Below, piece by piece: positions 22,555-32,784 of a stretch of DNA of 64,000 nucleotides. Every line of letters starts with the position of its first letter. Positions within the stretch are counted from its first letter, which is position 1. Origin of the DNA: Nilaparvata lugens (taxonomy: Eukaryota > Arthropoda > Insecta > Hemiptera > Delphacidae); assembly GCF_014356525.2 (NCBI RefSeq), contig NC_052507.1:8700398-8764397 (forward strand), in the 5' to 3' direction. A model generated the notes under the pieces. It was not told the DNA's origin and searched no databases. It saw only the letters and a program-made list of their open reading frames with translations. The position numbers and the translations under genes were made by a program.

Positions 22555-23289
22555 TTTATTCAGTAAATACGAAGGAAATTGAATGATCTCTTTGGTTTTT
22601 TCATCAATAAGGTCTCATCAACAATAAATTGATGCAATTTTTAGCGAATGTTTTCCCTATTCTTAGAAGTAGATAATTCATTTTCCGTGAAAATTCAGAA
22701 AATAACCAGTTTTACGCTAGAATTCCGCTGTTATTGTTGATCTTTATACGTTATTGTTTTCTTTATCCCATCTCATCAATTTTCTCTATTTTAGTAACAG
22801 ATTCTCTAATTGAAAACGAGAGTTTCAGATTTGGAAATATGATTGAATAACGAGCCTCCGAACGAAAATGTTTATTCCACAAACATGCCTGGATAAAGAT
22901 TTTCTGAAACGATGTTGATTTGAGGTCTTATTTTCCCTGACCACTTTTCTGATTAGACAGAGACGGACGTATGCTAATAATTGAGTGTCTCTGTTTACTT
23001 GAGCCGGCAGCCTATTACCTTACCTCAGGCTAACTCACTGATTTGTTTATGTAAGTGCTACACTGAGATCCACTTTAATCTGTCAGTAATCTTCACGTAA
23101 TAACATCATTACGACCCATTCGACCTATACTGACAGATATGTTGTGTATGTTTCAGTTCACCTGAATCTGTCAGGAGTTCTCATAAGTAAGACTAATGCT
23201 TCCCATGTAACTAACGCTGACAATTTGAAGTGAATCTTGGCATAACCTTGTTTACCACTCGGCTCATTGAGGTAATACTGAGTAAACAC

Positions 23290-23580
23290 ACTGCAAATGT
23301 TGTCCCACTCACTCACACACACTCACTCACTCTCTCTCTCTGTTACTCTGTCTGTCTCACTCAATATCTGTCTCTCTCTCTCTTACTAGCTCACCCACAC
23401 ACATTTACTCACTTAGTAGCCTAGCAGCCTTTCAGTGCATAGAGACCGGACATGTCTCTCTCTCTCACTAACTCACTCACACACATTTACTCACTCAATA
23501 GCCTAGCAGCGTCATAGTGCATAGAGACCGGACATGTCTCTCTCTCTCTGTCTCTCTCTGTCTCTTTCTCTCTCTCACTC
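23290..23580. repeat. CT/CA-rich microsatellite with 94-bp tandem units
   Basis: ctctct and cactcactca sequence. The phrase cagtgcatagagaccggaca, or a near match, occurs at about 23435 and 23516, and again near 27298, together with tactcac and agtagcctagcag. This is a local tandem duplication with a distant third copy. Confidence 0.75.
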
Positions 23581-23732
23581 TCATTTGGTAGAGAGTTGAT
23601 GGGGAGGATATTTTGAATATTCTTTCCGAAGAATGGACATTGATATGTCCAAAGCTCCGCCAATTGATGTAGATGCATAACAATATGATTATTATCTATA
23701 GTTTTTTTTTTCAATTTTATGACCACATAGGA

Positions 23733-24345
23733 TCACTGTAGTCTCTGGTTAGTCCTCTTTCTTCGTTTATTCGCTTCAATTCTCCTCCTTTCTTCCCAGT
23801 ACCTTTTCATTCTGTCAGACCTTTCTTTTCTCAATTCATCTGAACAAACCTGTTGCCTTCTCCTAATTGTTCTTATAGATAAGATCCTCTTTCTGTCAGT
23901 GATGGTTTCCCTATAGATTTTTGTGCGATTTTTGACATCGTCAATAGTTAAATTTAGTTCCGATATGTCTTTTTTAATTTCCACAAGCCAAGGAATTGTG
24001 GCTCTGTCTGTTTTCGCACTCATGAATTTTTCAATAAGTCTTCTCAACAATCGATTCGCTGGGGTTCTGAGAATATGTCCAAAGAAAGAAATTCTCTTTT
24101 TGCGCATTGCGTCAGTTATTAGTTCGATTTCTCTATAAATCTGTTCTCTTGGAAGGAGTCTGAACTGGTTGTCAACTACATGTTTTTTGTTTATGCAGGT
24201 TCTAAGAATCCGTCTTTCAACTCTTCTTATAGTTTCTTTAATTCCATTTCCATCAATATTGAAAAGTGTTTCACTGCAATACATTGCTTGTGATCTTAGA
24301 ACTGCCTTGTAGTGTTTCAGTTTTGTATGAATGGAAAGACTTTTT
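23733..24345 (-). pseudogene. LINE ORF2 C-terminal region
   Basis: Encodes the region downstream of the reverse transcriptase: a basic helix with RRVERRILRTC, then KKRISFFGHILRTPANRL, matching the IL.....GH..R.P pattern seen in several LINE clades. The longest frame (183 codons) covers 23733-24284. The region before it is in another frame, so a frameshift separates it from the polymerase. The coding part stops near the A-rich 3' end. Confidence 0.8.
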
Positions 24346-24363
24346 CTCTTATAAGTGTCCTAG

Positions 24364-25640
24364 TTACATGCTGTCCCTGGAAAGCTTTAAAATTCTGGCC
24401 TTCCATGAGGCCTTCTCACTAAGATTATATGTGATCGTCTCTCCTAGATATCTAAAACTGTCCACAATATCAATAAGACTTCCATTAATATTAATTTTAT
24501 TTATACACAAAGGATCAGTTATCATGAGTTTCGTTTTTTCGTAAGAAATCTTCAGTCCGACTTTTCCTGCTATTTCTTCCAAAGATGTTATTTGTTGCCG
24601 TGCTTCTGCTACTCCATTTGCAAGGAAAACCAAATCATCTGCAAAACCCAAGCAGTTAAGTTTGATGTTGTCTTTATGATAGCCAATTTGTATGGTTTCA
24701 GGATTAATTTCTCTCCATTTCCTAATGATGAATTCCAGAGCACAGTTAAAGAGTATTGGAGAGAGCCCATCGCCCTGTCTCAAGCCGGTTTTTATCTCAA
24801 ATGCCTCAGACAGTTCTCCTCTGAACTTTATTTTTGATTTTGTATCTGTTAAAGATAATTCAATCATTTTGATCAACTTCGGGTTGAGACCCAAATGCCT
24901 TAAAATTTTCAGTAAAGATGGCCTATGGATGCTGTCATACGCTTTTTTGAAATCAATAAAAGAGAGTACTAGTTGTTTGCCTCGTTTCCTGTAATATTGC
25001 ATGATTAATTTTAGCGTTAATATTTGGTCAGCGCAACTTCGCCACGGTCGGAAACCCCCCTGGTATTCTCCCAATTCTAGATCTAGCTGATCTTTTAATT
25101 CTATTGTAAATTATTCGCGACAATATCTTATATGTGCAATCTAGAAGCGAAATTCCCCTGTAGTTATCAGGATTGCTTCTGTCACCTTTTTTGTGCAGTG
25201 GGTGAATAATCGCAGTTGTCCAGTGTTCTTCCAATCTTTCAGTTTCCCAAAATTTTGATTAAATGGTGATGCAATTCGTTTATTGCCTGAGCTGAGGCAT
25301 TCTTCCAAATCTCTGCAGTCAATGTGTCTTCACCACTGGCTTTGTAATTCTTCAGTTCTGACATTGCTCTGATGAGTTCTTCCCGTGTGGGTGGATCTAT
25401 TTGCGATTGCATTGATTCTATTGGAGTATTTGTATCAATTTCAAGAGTCGAGATCGGATCATCGCAGTTCAGAAGAGATCTGAAGGTAGTAGCAAGGATC
25501 TCTACATTTTCCCTGTCACTGTGTGCAAGTTTTCCCTCAGAATTTTTTAGTAAAAGGGTATTTGGTTCGAATTTAGAGATTGACTGTTTGAAATTTAGGA
25601 AATAATCCCGGCTGTGGCTTTTTGACTATTTTCTTCTATT
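24364..25640 (-). pseudogene. LINE reverse transcriptase domain, frameshifted
   Basis: The main frame (24364-25074) shows motif A (FIDFKKAYDSI, residues 39-49), motif B (GLRQGDGLSPILF, 97-109) and motif C as FADD (144-147), all in order, so the catalytic Asp residues remain. Upstream fingers sequence lies in a second frame (25028-25234, HPLHKKGDRSNPDNYRGISL). A third stretch near 25300-25440 has PPTREELIRAMSELKNYKAS. Frameshifts near 25098 and 25255 separate these. FADD instead of YADD is common in such LINEs. Confidence 0.88.
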
Positions 25641-25653
25641 TTATCTATTCTCT

Positions 25654-26297
25654 CTATTTCAAACTGTCTTTTGGCTTTTCGGAAAATTTTGTGACTTGTT
25701 TGCGAATATCCATGAAATTTTTGTATGATTCATCTGTTTTCTTGCTTTGGTGCTCAAGCCAAGACTTGTGACGATTTTCATATGCTTTGTCACATTCTTC
25801 GTTCCACCAAAGATGTTTCTTCCGTGGATTTGGTGGTGCTGCAGAAGTAGCAGCCTGAATCAAGTTTTTTGTAAGCTCTTTTAGATTATCGGATTTCAAA
25901 TTATTGGTCATTTCTACATATGTAAAGTTACCTATTAATTTGGATGGATCATACTTTCTTGCTATTCTTTGTTTGTTCCTGATTGTTTTATTTGGAGTAA
26001 ACTTAATTTTGATTTTGACTATGTAATGATCGGACCCTGTGTCTATACCTCGTAAAACCTTTACATTTTGAATTTCTTTATGTTTAAATTTTTCTGCACA
26101 AACATGGTCAAGTTGCCACTCACCCTGTTTCCAATTTGGATGTTTCCATGTTTTAAGTTTTGCTGGTTTTCGCATGAAATATGTGGATTTGGAGATGAAT
26201 TCATGGTCTCTGCAAATTTCTACAAGTCTTTCGCCATTCTTATTAGTTTTCTTTTGTGCTGGCCATTTTCCAATTATATCTCTAAATTTATCTCTAT
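25654..26297 (-). pseudogene. LINE apurinic-like endonuclease, C-terminal half
   Basis: The frame 25654-26175, open further upstream to about 26290, includes WQLDHVC and TGSDHYIVKIKI, the SDH signature that ends EEP-fold endonucleases. The N-terminal half with the first metal-binding residues is missing because the insertion is 5'-truncated. A frameshift near 25685 separates it from the linker leading to the polymerase. Confidence 0.85.
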
Positions 26298-26485
26298 ATT
26301 ATCTATAGTTATTATATTACAAACTGCTTTTTCATATCATATACAGTTCAATAATTGTTTTCTTAGTCTATATTATGTAAATTCATCTATAATTTTGCTG
26401 TATTGTAAGCTATTGTATATAAGTGTATAAGCCAGTATATACTGTAATCTACATAAATAAAGTACTCAATCAATCTCTCTCTTTT

Positions 26486-26784
26486 TTGGTAAATAGTTAG
26501 TGGGAAGAATACTTCGAATATTCTTTCCAAAGAATGGACATTGATATGTCCAAAGCTCCGCCAATTTATGTAGATGCAAAACGATATTATCTATTTTATC
26601 TATAGTTATTACAAATTGTTTTTTTCCATATTATATGTACAGCTCAATAATTATTTTCTCAATTTATATTTTGTAAATTCATCCATAATTTTGCTGTATT
26701 GTAAGCTATTGTATATAAGTGTATAAGCCAGTATATATTGTAATCCACATAAATAAAGTACTCAATCCATCAATCAATCTCACA
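26486..26784 (+). mobile_element. Family S retroposon, copy next to the split copy
   Basis: It starts ttttttggtaaatagttagt and carries the tggacattgatatgtcca stem-loop. It ends aataaagtactcaatccatc followed by atcaatct. It sits directly downstream of the (AATC)n tail of the split copy, so it inserted into or beside that tail. Confidence 0.85.
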
Positions 26785-27049
26785 CTCTCTCTCTCTCACT
26801 CTTTCTCTCTCTTCATAGGTATATAATAATTTGCAGTGTGTCTGGTGCTTTTGGAAAACTTGACAAGTCTCTCTTCATTTTCAAACCTCTTCTGTCTTTC
26901 TTCATTCTCTCATCTTCATCTTCTTTATAATTTGTTTTTTCCTATAAGTTTTTGTCTTAATATTTTATCATGTAACATATCCATTCTTCATTTTTTTCCT
27001 TTCAGTTTTTGCAGTCTTATTTTTTATTGTTAATCTCAGTGAAAGTTGT

Positions 27050-27249
27050 AAGAACGATCAATTAATTCAGGTGTCGAACTATATCTAATGATGTAATACT
27101 TATTTTTATTTTGCTTTGTATTTTGTTCTTGTTTTATTAATAATTGTATAACATACTTTGTATTTTCTTTGTTCTATTGTGCAATGGGTCTCTTCAGACC
27201 TTGCACACGAAATACAAAATCAATTGAATAATCAATCAATCAATCAATT
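27050..27249 (+). mobile_element. Retroelement 3' end with strong stem-loop and AATC tail
   Basis: The stem gtgcaa..gggtct, loop cttc, and agacc..ttgcac at about 27178-27205 form a near-perfect hairpin. Downstream are aaatacaaaat and an aataatcaatcaatcaatca tail. The 5' limit is uncertain. It resembles family S in tail but not in sequence. Confidence 0.6.
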
Positions 27250-27544
27250 TCTCAGTAACTCACACACTCACACTCACTCAGTAGCCTAACATCCTCATAG
27301 TGCATAGAGACTGGACATGTCTCTATCTCACTCTCTCTCTTTCTCAGTCTCCCTCCAACTCTCACACACTCTCTAATGACATATGTTTATAGGTTATAAT
27401 GGTCCATTTACTCACCAATCATTAGAGAAATGCACTCTACAAATATATTTCACTCCATTTTAACAAAATAATCAGCTAACTTAATACATTTCAGTATACA
27501 GTGAATATATTGTATATACATACTGATGTAGAGTTCGATATAGC

Positions 27545-28690
27545 ATAGCATGATGGTTTTGATATAGTGTTTGTAAATTGAATTGCGTGGGCTACTGAAG
27601 GAAGACTCACTTCAAACCGTCAGTATCCTCTATGAATAACACTAATGCTTCGAATTGAATCAATGTTGACAGTTCAAGTGAATTTCACTAGTGGTTTCTG
27701 TAATCAGAATGGGAATAACGTGGTGTTCAGATGATGTAGGCTATGTATTCAATAAATGATGTAGGCTATGTATTCAATAAATGATGTAGGCTATGTATTC
27801 AATAAATGATGTAGGCTATGTATTCAATAAATGATGTAGGCTATGTATTCAATAAATGATGTAGGCTATGTATTCAATAAATGATGTAGGCTATGTATTC
27901 AATAAATGATGTAGGCTATGTATTCAATAAATGATGTAGGCTATGTATTCAATAAATGATGTAGGCTATGTATTCAATAAATGATGTAGGCTATGTATTC
28001 AATAAATGATGTAGGCTATGTATTCAATAAATGATGTAGGCTATGTATTCAATAAATGATGTAGGCTATGTATTCAATAAATGATGTAGGCTATGTATTC
28101 AATAAATGATGTAGGCTATGTATTCAATAAATGATGTAGGCTATGTATTCAATAAATGATGTAGGCTATGTATTCAATAAATGATGTAGGCTATGTATTC
28201 AATAAATGATGTAGGCTATGTATTCAATAAATGATGTAGGCTATGTATTCAATAAATGATGTAGGCTATGTATTCAATAAATGATGTAGGCTATGTATTC
28301 AATAAATGATGTAGGCTATGTATTCAATAAATGATGTAGGCTATGTATTCAATAAATGATGTAGGCTATGTATTCAATAAATGATGTAGGCTATGTATTC
28401 AATAATGATGTAGGCTATGTATTCAATAAATGATGTAGGCTATGTATTCAATAAATGATGTAGGCTATGTATTCAATAATGATGTAGGCTATGTATTCAA
28501 TAAATGATGTAGGCTATGTATTCAATAAATGATGTAGGCTATGTATTCAATAAATGATGTAGGCTATGTATTCAATAAATGATGTAGGCTATGTATTCAA
28601 TAAATGATGTAGGCTATGTATTAAATAAATGAGTTATGTTTAGATATTAATTTATCACACTCCCACATGAGCTGTCCTCAGGGGTATGTG
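27545..28690 (+). mobile_element. Element V, copy 1, carrying a 25-bp minisatellite
   Basis: Left flank 27545-27729, array 27730-28631 and right flank 28632-28690 all recur in reverse order and orientation at 34889-35890. Shared flanks outside the array show that the array moved, or was duplicated, as part of a larger unit. The left flank holds a cacttcaaac / ctgacag..gtgaat inverted arrangement. No protein is encoded. Confidence 0.8.
27730..28631. repeat. 25-bp minisatellite, about 36 units
   Basis: Unit: atgatgtaggctatgtattc plus aataa. Copies are almost identical; two units have lost one A and the last unit is altered. There are no spacers, so this is not a CRISPR array. Such homogeneity points to recent expansion, and the assembled copy number may be wrong. 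Confidence 0.98.
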
Positions 28691-28692
28691 AA

Positions 28693-28951
28693 GTTGTTCG
28701 TGTCGGATCCTTATATTGTAAGGACCTTACGTTCCAAATTTCAAGTCCTTCCGTTAATTGGGAGATGAGATATCGTGTACACAGACGCACATACACTCAT
28801 ACACACACACACACATACAGACCAATACCCAAAACCCACTTTTTTGGACTCAGGAGACCTTGAAGCGTATAGAAATTTAGAAATTGGGTTACCTTAATTT
28901 TTTTCGGAAAGCAATACTTTCCTTACCTATGGTAATAGGGCAAGGAAAGTA
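28693..28951 (+). mobile_element. H-family element, copy 5, 5'-truncated
   Basis: Only the last third is present, from ttgttcgtgtcggatccttata through a short (CA)n to ggtaatagggcaaggaaagt. It begins where element V ends. Confidence 0.8.
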
Positions 28952-28998
28952 ATACTACTTGACTCAATCCTAACATGTCAACCAAGAGTGAATTTGAA

Positions 28999-29388
28999 CT
29001 ATAGTGAGGTCCACTTCTTAATGGCAGTATTTGATTAGCAATATGTTGGCATCCTTGTCTATCATTCGACAAAGCATAGCGCATCCATACACATTCTTTT
29101 CTACCTCCACAACGTTGTAAGATCGATTTCTAATAATGTTGAAATATAATAATTAACAGAATATTGAATCTTAATTATGAGAATTCATTATTCAATCCTT
29201 GAAAATAGCTATTTCTTGACGAATGAAATATATTTTTGATTGTTTTTAACAAGGATGAACAGTTAATATTACATCAGATATACCGGAATCAGTTATCCTC
29301 TATATAGAAGGCAGTGACAAGGCAGAGAATCGGCAACGCTGTTTTCCCATTTTCCTTTACTGCCATTAAAACGTGGACCTCACTATAG
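28999..29388. mobile_element. MITE with 29-bp terminal inverted repeats (ctatagtgagg family)
   Basis: The left end ctatagtgaggtccac..aatggcag (28999-29027) and right end ctgccatt..gtggacctcactatag (29360-29388) differ at two of 29 positions. A partial copy at 47610-47830 starts actatagtggggtccacg. No coding sequence. Confidence 0.88.
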
Positions 29389-29705
29389 ATTTTTCAATAT
29401 TTAATCTCAAAATTATGAGAATTTATTATTCAATCCTTGAAAATAGCCATTTCTTGACAAATGTAATATAATTGATTGTTTTTAACAAAAATGAACAGTT
29501 AATATTATGTCAGATATACCGGTACCAGCTATCATCTATAGAGATCTGTGGAAAGGCAGATGATCGGCAACAATGCTCTCCTATCTTTCTCCTCTGCCAT
29601 TATATCGTGGACGTTTATAAAATGCAGTTGCAGGACAGAGAATTGACAACGCTGTTCTTTATTTTTCTTCACTGCCATCAAAACATGGAGCTCACTATAG
29701 ATTGT
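29389..29705. repeat. Degenerate tandem copy of the right half of the preceding MITE
   Basis: Phrases in order match 29155-29388: ttattcaatccttgaaaata, tgaacagttaatatta, cagatataccgg, cggcaac, and then two ctgccat..tgga-type ends (about 29590 and 29680). The 95-codon frame across it is not a gene. Confidence 0.7.
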
Positions 29706-30757
29706 TTAATAACGTGGTACTGCAGTCATTTCCCAGATAAACATTCTGTAGTGAAGTAGTGAATAGTAGCAACCCTTAAGCCCATAACACAAGTCATATT
29801 TCCACTACAACAATCAGACATTTTCCAAACTTTTCCTCGCTCGGGAAAATCCGGGAAACTCTCGATTTCCCAAGGTTTTTGTGTGCGGATTCACACCAAC
29901 AACCAAATCCTAGCAAACACCGGTCAGTCGAGATGTAGTAACAGCCCTCGATAGCCTTCCCATCACAAGGAAGATTTCCAAAATTTATTTCTTAGATTGT
30001 GATATTGGCAAAGTTCCCTCATAGTTCAAGAGATTAATGTTGGTCGATAAATCAAATTCGGAGAATATTTTTTCGGAGAAACACCCACTATACAGCGGGG
30101 TTACTTTTTATAGGGAATTTGTCATCTGGTAAGTGAATTCCGAGTGATAAAGTGTGTCTTTCCATCCGAAGTCAAAGCTTTACTTACAAAATATTAGTGG
30201 AGGCGACTTTTGGTTTAGTTTTCAGTCGGCTAAATAATTTATTGTGGCCCCATTTGAGACAACGCTTGATCTATGTCTTGCTTTGTGTCTGATGGGAACG
30301 GTTAATAGACTACTTTGCTACTCTACTGTGCGGCTTATAGTCCTGTTTTGTGATTCGGTTTTCTTGGATTTGTTTCCTTTGTTTTCCCGCAGTTCTCTAT
30401 TTATTTATCTCGAATCATCACATTCATTTTTTCCATCTATCATACCGACACAAATCATAAATCATACCTCATTTACACTTGAAAATTGCGCTTGAAGAGT
30501 TGAACTAGGTGTGTTGTGATAAAATAACTGGTAATTGATAATTTCAATTGTGTTTTAGCAAATCATATTTTTGTATGATTGAAAATACTTTTCTCCATAA
30601 GGCAACTGGAATTATTGAAACTTCTGTTCCATTGGAAATGATACTTTAAAATGGCTCTCACGAAATAGAATTAGTTCTGATTCGATAAAATAAAAAATGA
30701 TACAACGTTTTGTGTAGTTAAGAAGTTGATATTGTGGTAATTATTATTCATATTGAA
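29706..30757. other. Unique-looking sequence, no supported gene
   Basis: Contains an 83-codon frame (30244-30495) rich in hydrophobic residues without a recognisable domain or context. I see no splice pattern that extends it. I leave it unannotated. Confidence 0.5.
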
Positions 30758-31061
30758 TAAAAAGACTAAGAAATTGTCAATACCAAGACAGTAAATTTTG
30801 TTATCATGGCGAGTCTGTTGCTTAAGCCGTCATTTTGTGACGTGTCAGTTATACCGTTAAGTGGGAGGAGACTGTGTAGCTGAGCCAATGGCAGGCGCTC
30901 ATGCCCTTGACCAATAGCAGTACTCGCCTACTAGTATAAATTCTGCTGTCCTTGTATTTAGTTCTAGTTCATCAGAGATTGACAATGGTTTAACAACCGA
31001 AACCGGTCTCTCTAACTATCAATAAATTCTGTGGTTCTCGACAATTTCTTAGTCTTTTTAT
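30758..31061 (+). mobile_element. Family P LTR-like repeat, best copy
   Basis: Perfect 22-bp inverted ends (ataaaaagactaagaaattg and its mirror). Inside: ttttgtgacgtg, gagccaatggcaggcg (CCAAT), cttgaccaatagcag (second CCAAT), ctagtataaattc (TATA), tttagttc (initiator-like), agagattgacaatggt, aaccgaaaccggt, and aataaa. The order promoter, initiator and poly(A) signal within 140 bp is LTR-like, but the inverted ends are unusual for an LTR. Related copies: 347, 10958, 21475, 37026 (reverse), 49440, and weakly 61965. Confidence 0.8.
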
Positions 31062-31364
31062 TTAAAAATTGATATGTTATAACTTAGTTTTAATGATTGA
31101 TCATATACATATTATTCATCATTACTATTCTTATTATTTAGTGAGTATAGAATATAATTTATAGAATGTAAATAATTATATACTCACCGGTTCATTGTGT
31201 TTTTTCTCTTGTTCCTCATGATTAATTCACCTGATTTCTCTCACAACAGTTTTCCTGCTGCATGAATTCAATGTTACATAAATATTTATTTAGAAAACTA
31301 TAGGTATATAGTAGGTCTGATCTAACTCAGAGATTTCGAACTTCATTGACTGTATTATCAACTT

Positions 31365-31455
31365 CAACAAGAAGATGGAGAAGAAAATGTAGAAGAAAAA
31401 GAAGAAGAAAAGGAAGAAGAAGAAAAAGAAGAAGAAGAAGAAGGAGAGGAAGAAT
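31365..31455. repeat. GAA-rich tract
   Basis: Short purine microsatellite; the phenylalanine-rich minus frame here is an artefact. The neighbouring 31600-31690 is also purine-rich. Confidence 0.85.
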
Positions 31456-31689
31456 CGTGAAAAGTACACAGTACCTGCTGCCATCTACTGGCCAAATTCA
31501 AAAATAGATTTCCCACTACTATTCAACCAATCAGAAGAGAGTAGGAGAAGTTTAACGGCGGAGGTGAAAGAATCTTAGGACTGTTCGTGAAAGGAGAAAG
31601 GTTCAAAGTATAGAGAAGGAGATGGACTGAGAAAAAGGAGGAGAAGAAGAATGAGAAGAAGAAGTAGAAAATAAGGAGAAGAGGGAAAT

Positions 31690-32784
31690 TGATTGACAAA
31701 TATTATTAATTATTATTGATAATTTCTCAATTAATTCTAAACACTGCCAAACGTATCATTCACAAACGAACAATTTCGAGTTACCCTCCCCCTATCCAAC
31801 GTCCTTGAAAAGTCTGCACAGATAAAACAACAAGTTAATTAGAAGACAATCAATCATCTAAACATATTAAGTCTGTCTTGCACTATCCAACGATCTCGAA
31901 AAAATTTCTATTACAGGAGCAATTTAATTAGTAGTTGCCCGTTGTTATCCAATGTAGACTACTCTAATTAATCAATTTGGCATCCAAAACAAAGTGACAC
32001 ACCCTAATCCCCTTGGCAGACTTATCGATCGGTGCAAAGTTTAAAGACCTGATGATTTAATCCCGTAATATTACGATGGGTGAGCTGAACCAGGGATTAG
32101 TCAGGCTTTATTATCCAATACCAGGAGCATAGTACAGATTTTGAATTTGATCATATCGGATAATAAATTAATTGAAAATAGATTGAAGGGATAATGCATG
32201 TTCCGAATTTAATGATGGTGTTCCATTATTTGGGATTAACTTTCTGGTTAGCAAATTCATCAACATTTGCTATAGATATTTATCAAATTTCATTTATCGA
32301 GGTCAACTCTTCGAATTATAGATCGATTGACTATCATATTTTTATAATCCTTCTCCAATTTTCTATATTCCTATGCAGCTAAACTATCGATTTCCAATCT
32401 GAGATACAACAATTCTTCATAAAGGTAATCTAGCAGGTAACCCGTGCTTTGCACTATGGAAAATTTTATGTTATGAAATGCGATCACCTTATGCTCTAGG
32501 AACGTAAAAAATGAAATAGGTATTAACCATCTCATCATTTAAGTGATAATGCCTGTACAGAATAATATGATGTTATTCCGTTATTTGAGATGAACTTTCT
32601 GGTTGACAAATTAAATTCATCAACTGTAGCACTTTTTGATAACATGTTTCGAATTAATTTGTTGATGCCAACTCTCCCAACTAGAGATTGTTTTGTTGAT
32701 TTACTTTCACATTGTTTTATAATTCTCCAATTTTCTATTCAAGATGAACCTTAGTAGTCTAGGCAATGAATGCTCAGAGAAGGG
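31690..32784. other. AT-rich sequence without recognised gene
   Basis: Includes a pair of related phrases near 32220 and 32570 (gttccattatttgggattaa and gttccgttatttgagatga), implying an old duplication of roughly 350 bp. The 62-codon frame at 32194 is not convincing. Near 32440 caggtaacccgtgctttgca resembles the 3' end of family T. Confidence 0.45.

Larger units (their letters stand above)
12046..23378. repeat. Second copy of the paralogous or allelic segment
   Basis: Collinear with 3661-11916. It is longer because of insertions found only here: the H element at 12451, the family K 3' end at 13300, the family L 3' end at 13850, a longer purine tract at 14460, a short retroelement end at 17484, the H element at 18036, a longer CTT tract, the H element at 20748, a LINE 3' end at 21690 and an RTE-like fragment at 22295. 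Homology ends in the CT-rich sequence near 23378. Confidence 0.9.
23704..26297 (-). mobile_element. Non-LTR retrotransposon, 5'-truncated, 2.6 kb, with 13-bp TSD
   Basis: A minus-strand LINE with a partial endonuclease, a reverse transcriptase and a C-terminal region, ending in a short A run (T run at 23704-23711 on plus). The 13-bp repeat attatctatagtt flanks it at 23691-23703 and 26298-26310. Truncation inside the endonuclease, an A-rich 3' end and a target duplication together indicate target-primed reverse transcription. At least four frameshifts make it dead. It looks RTE-like by its short ORF2 layout and C-terminal FFGH motif, but the A tail is less usual there, so the clade is open. 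Confidence 0.9.
23583..26475 (+). mobile_element. Family S retroposon interrupted by a LINE
   Basis: The left part (23583-23703) runs from tttggtagagagtt through the tggacat-tgat-atgtcca stem-loop to attatctatagtt. The right part (26298-26475) resumes at attatctatagtt and ends aataaagtactcaatcaatc. Joined conceptually, the two parts match the uninterrupted copies at 43138 and 26486 in order and spacing. Confidence 0.9.

Noticed and set aside
24266..24994. Plus-strand frames of 81-100 codons
   Set aside because: They are antisense shadows of the reverse transcriptase pseudogene.
27730..28631. Possible CRISPR array of 25-bp repeats
   Set aside because: Repeats are head-to-tail with no spacers, in eukaryotic-type DNA. 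It is a minisatellite.
30950..31020. Active hammerhead ribozyme in family P
   Set aside because: Only the overall shape and GAAAC fit; essential core positions differ and no cleavage-site arrangement could be confirmed. Kept only as a weak idea in the findings.
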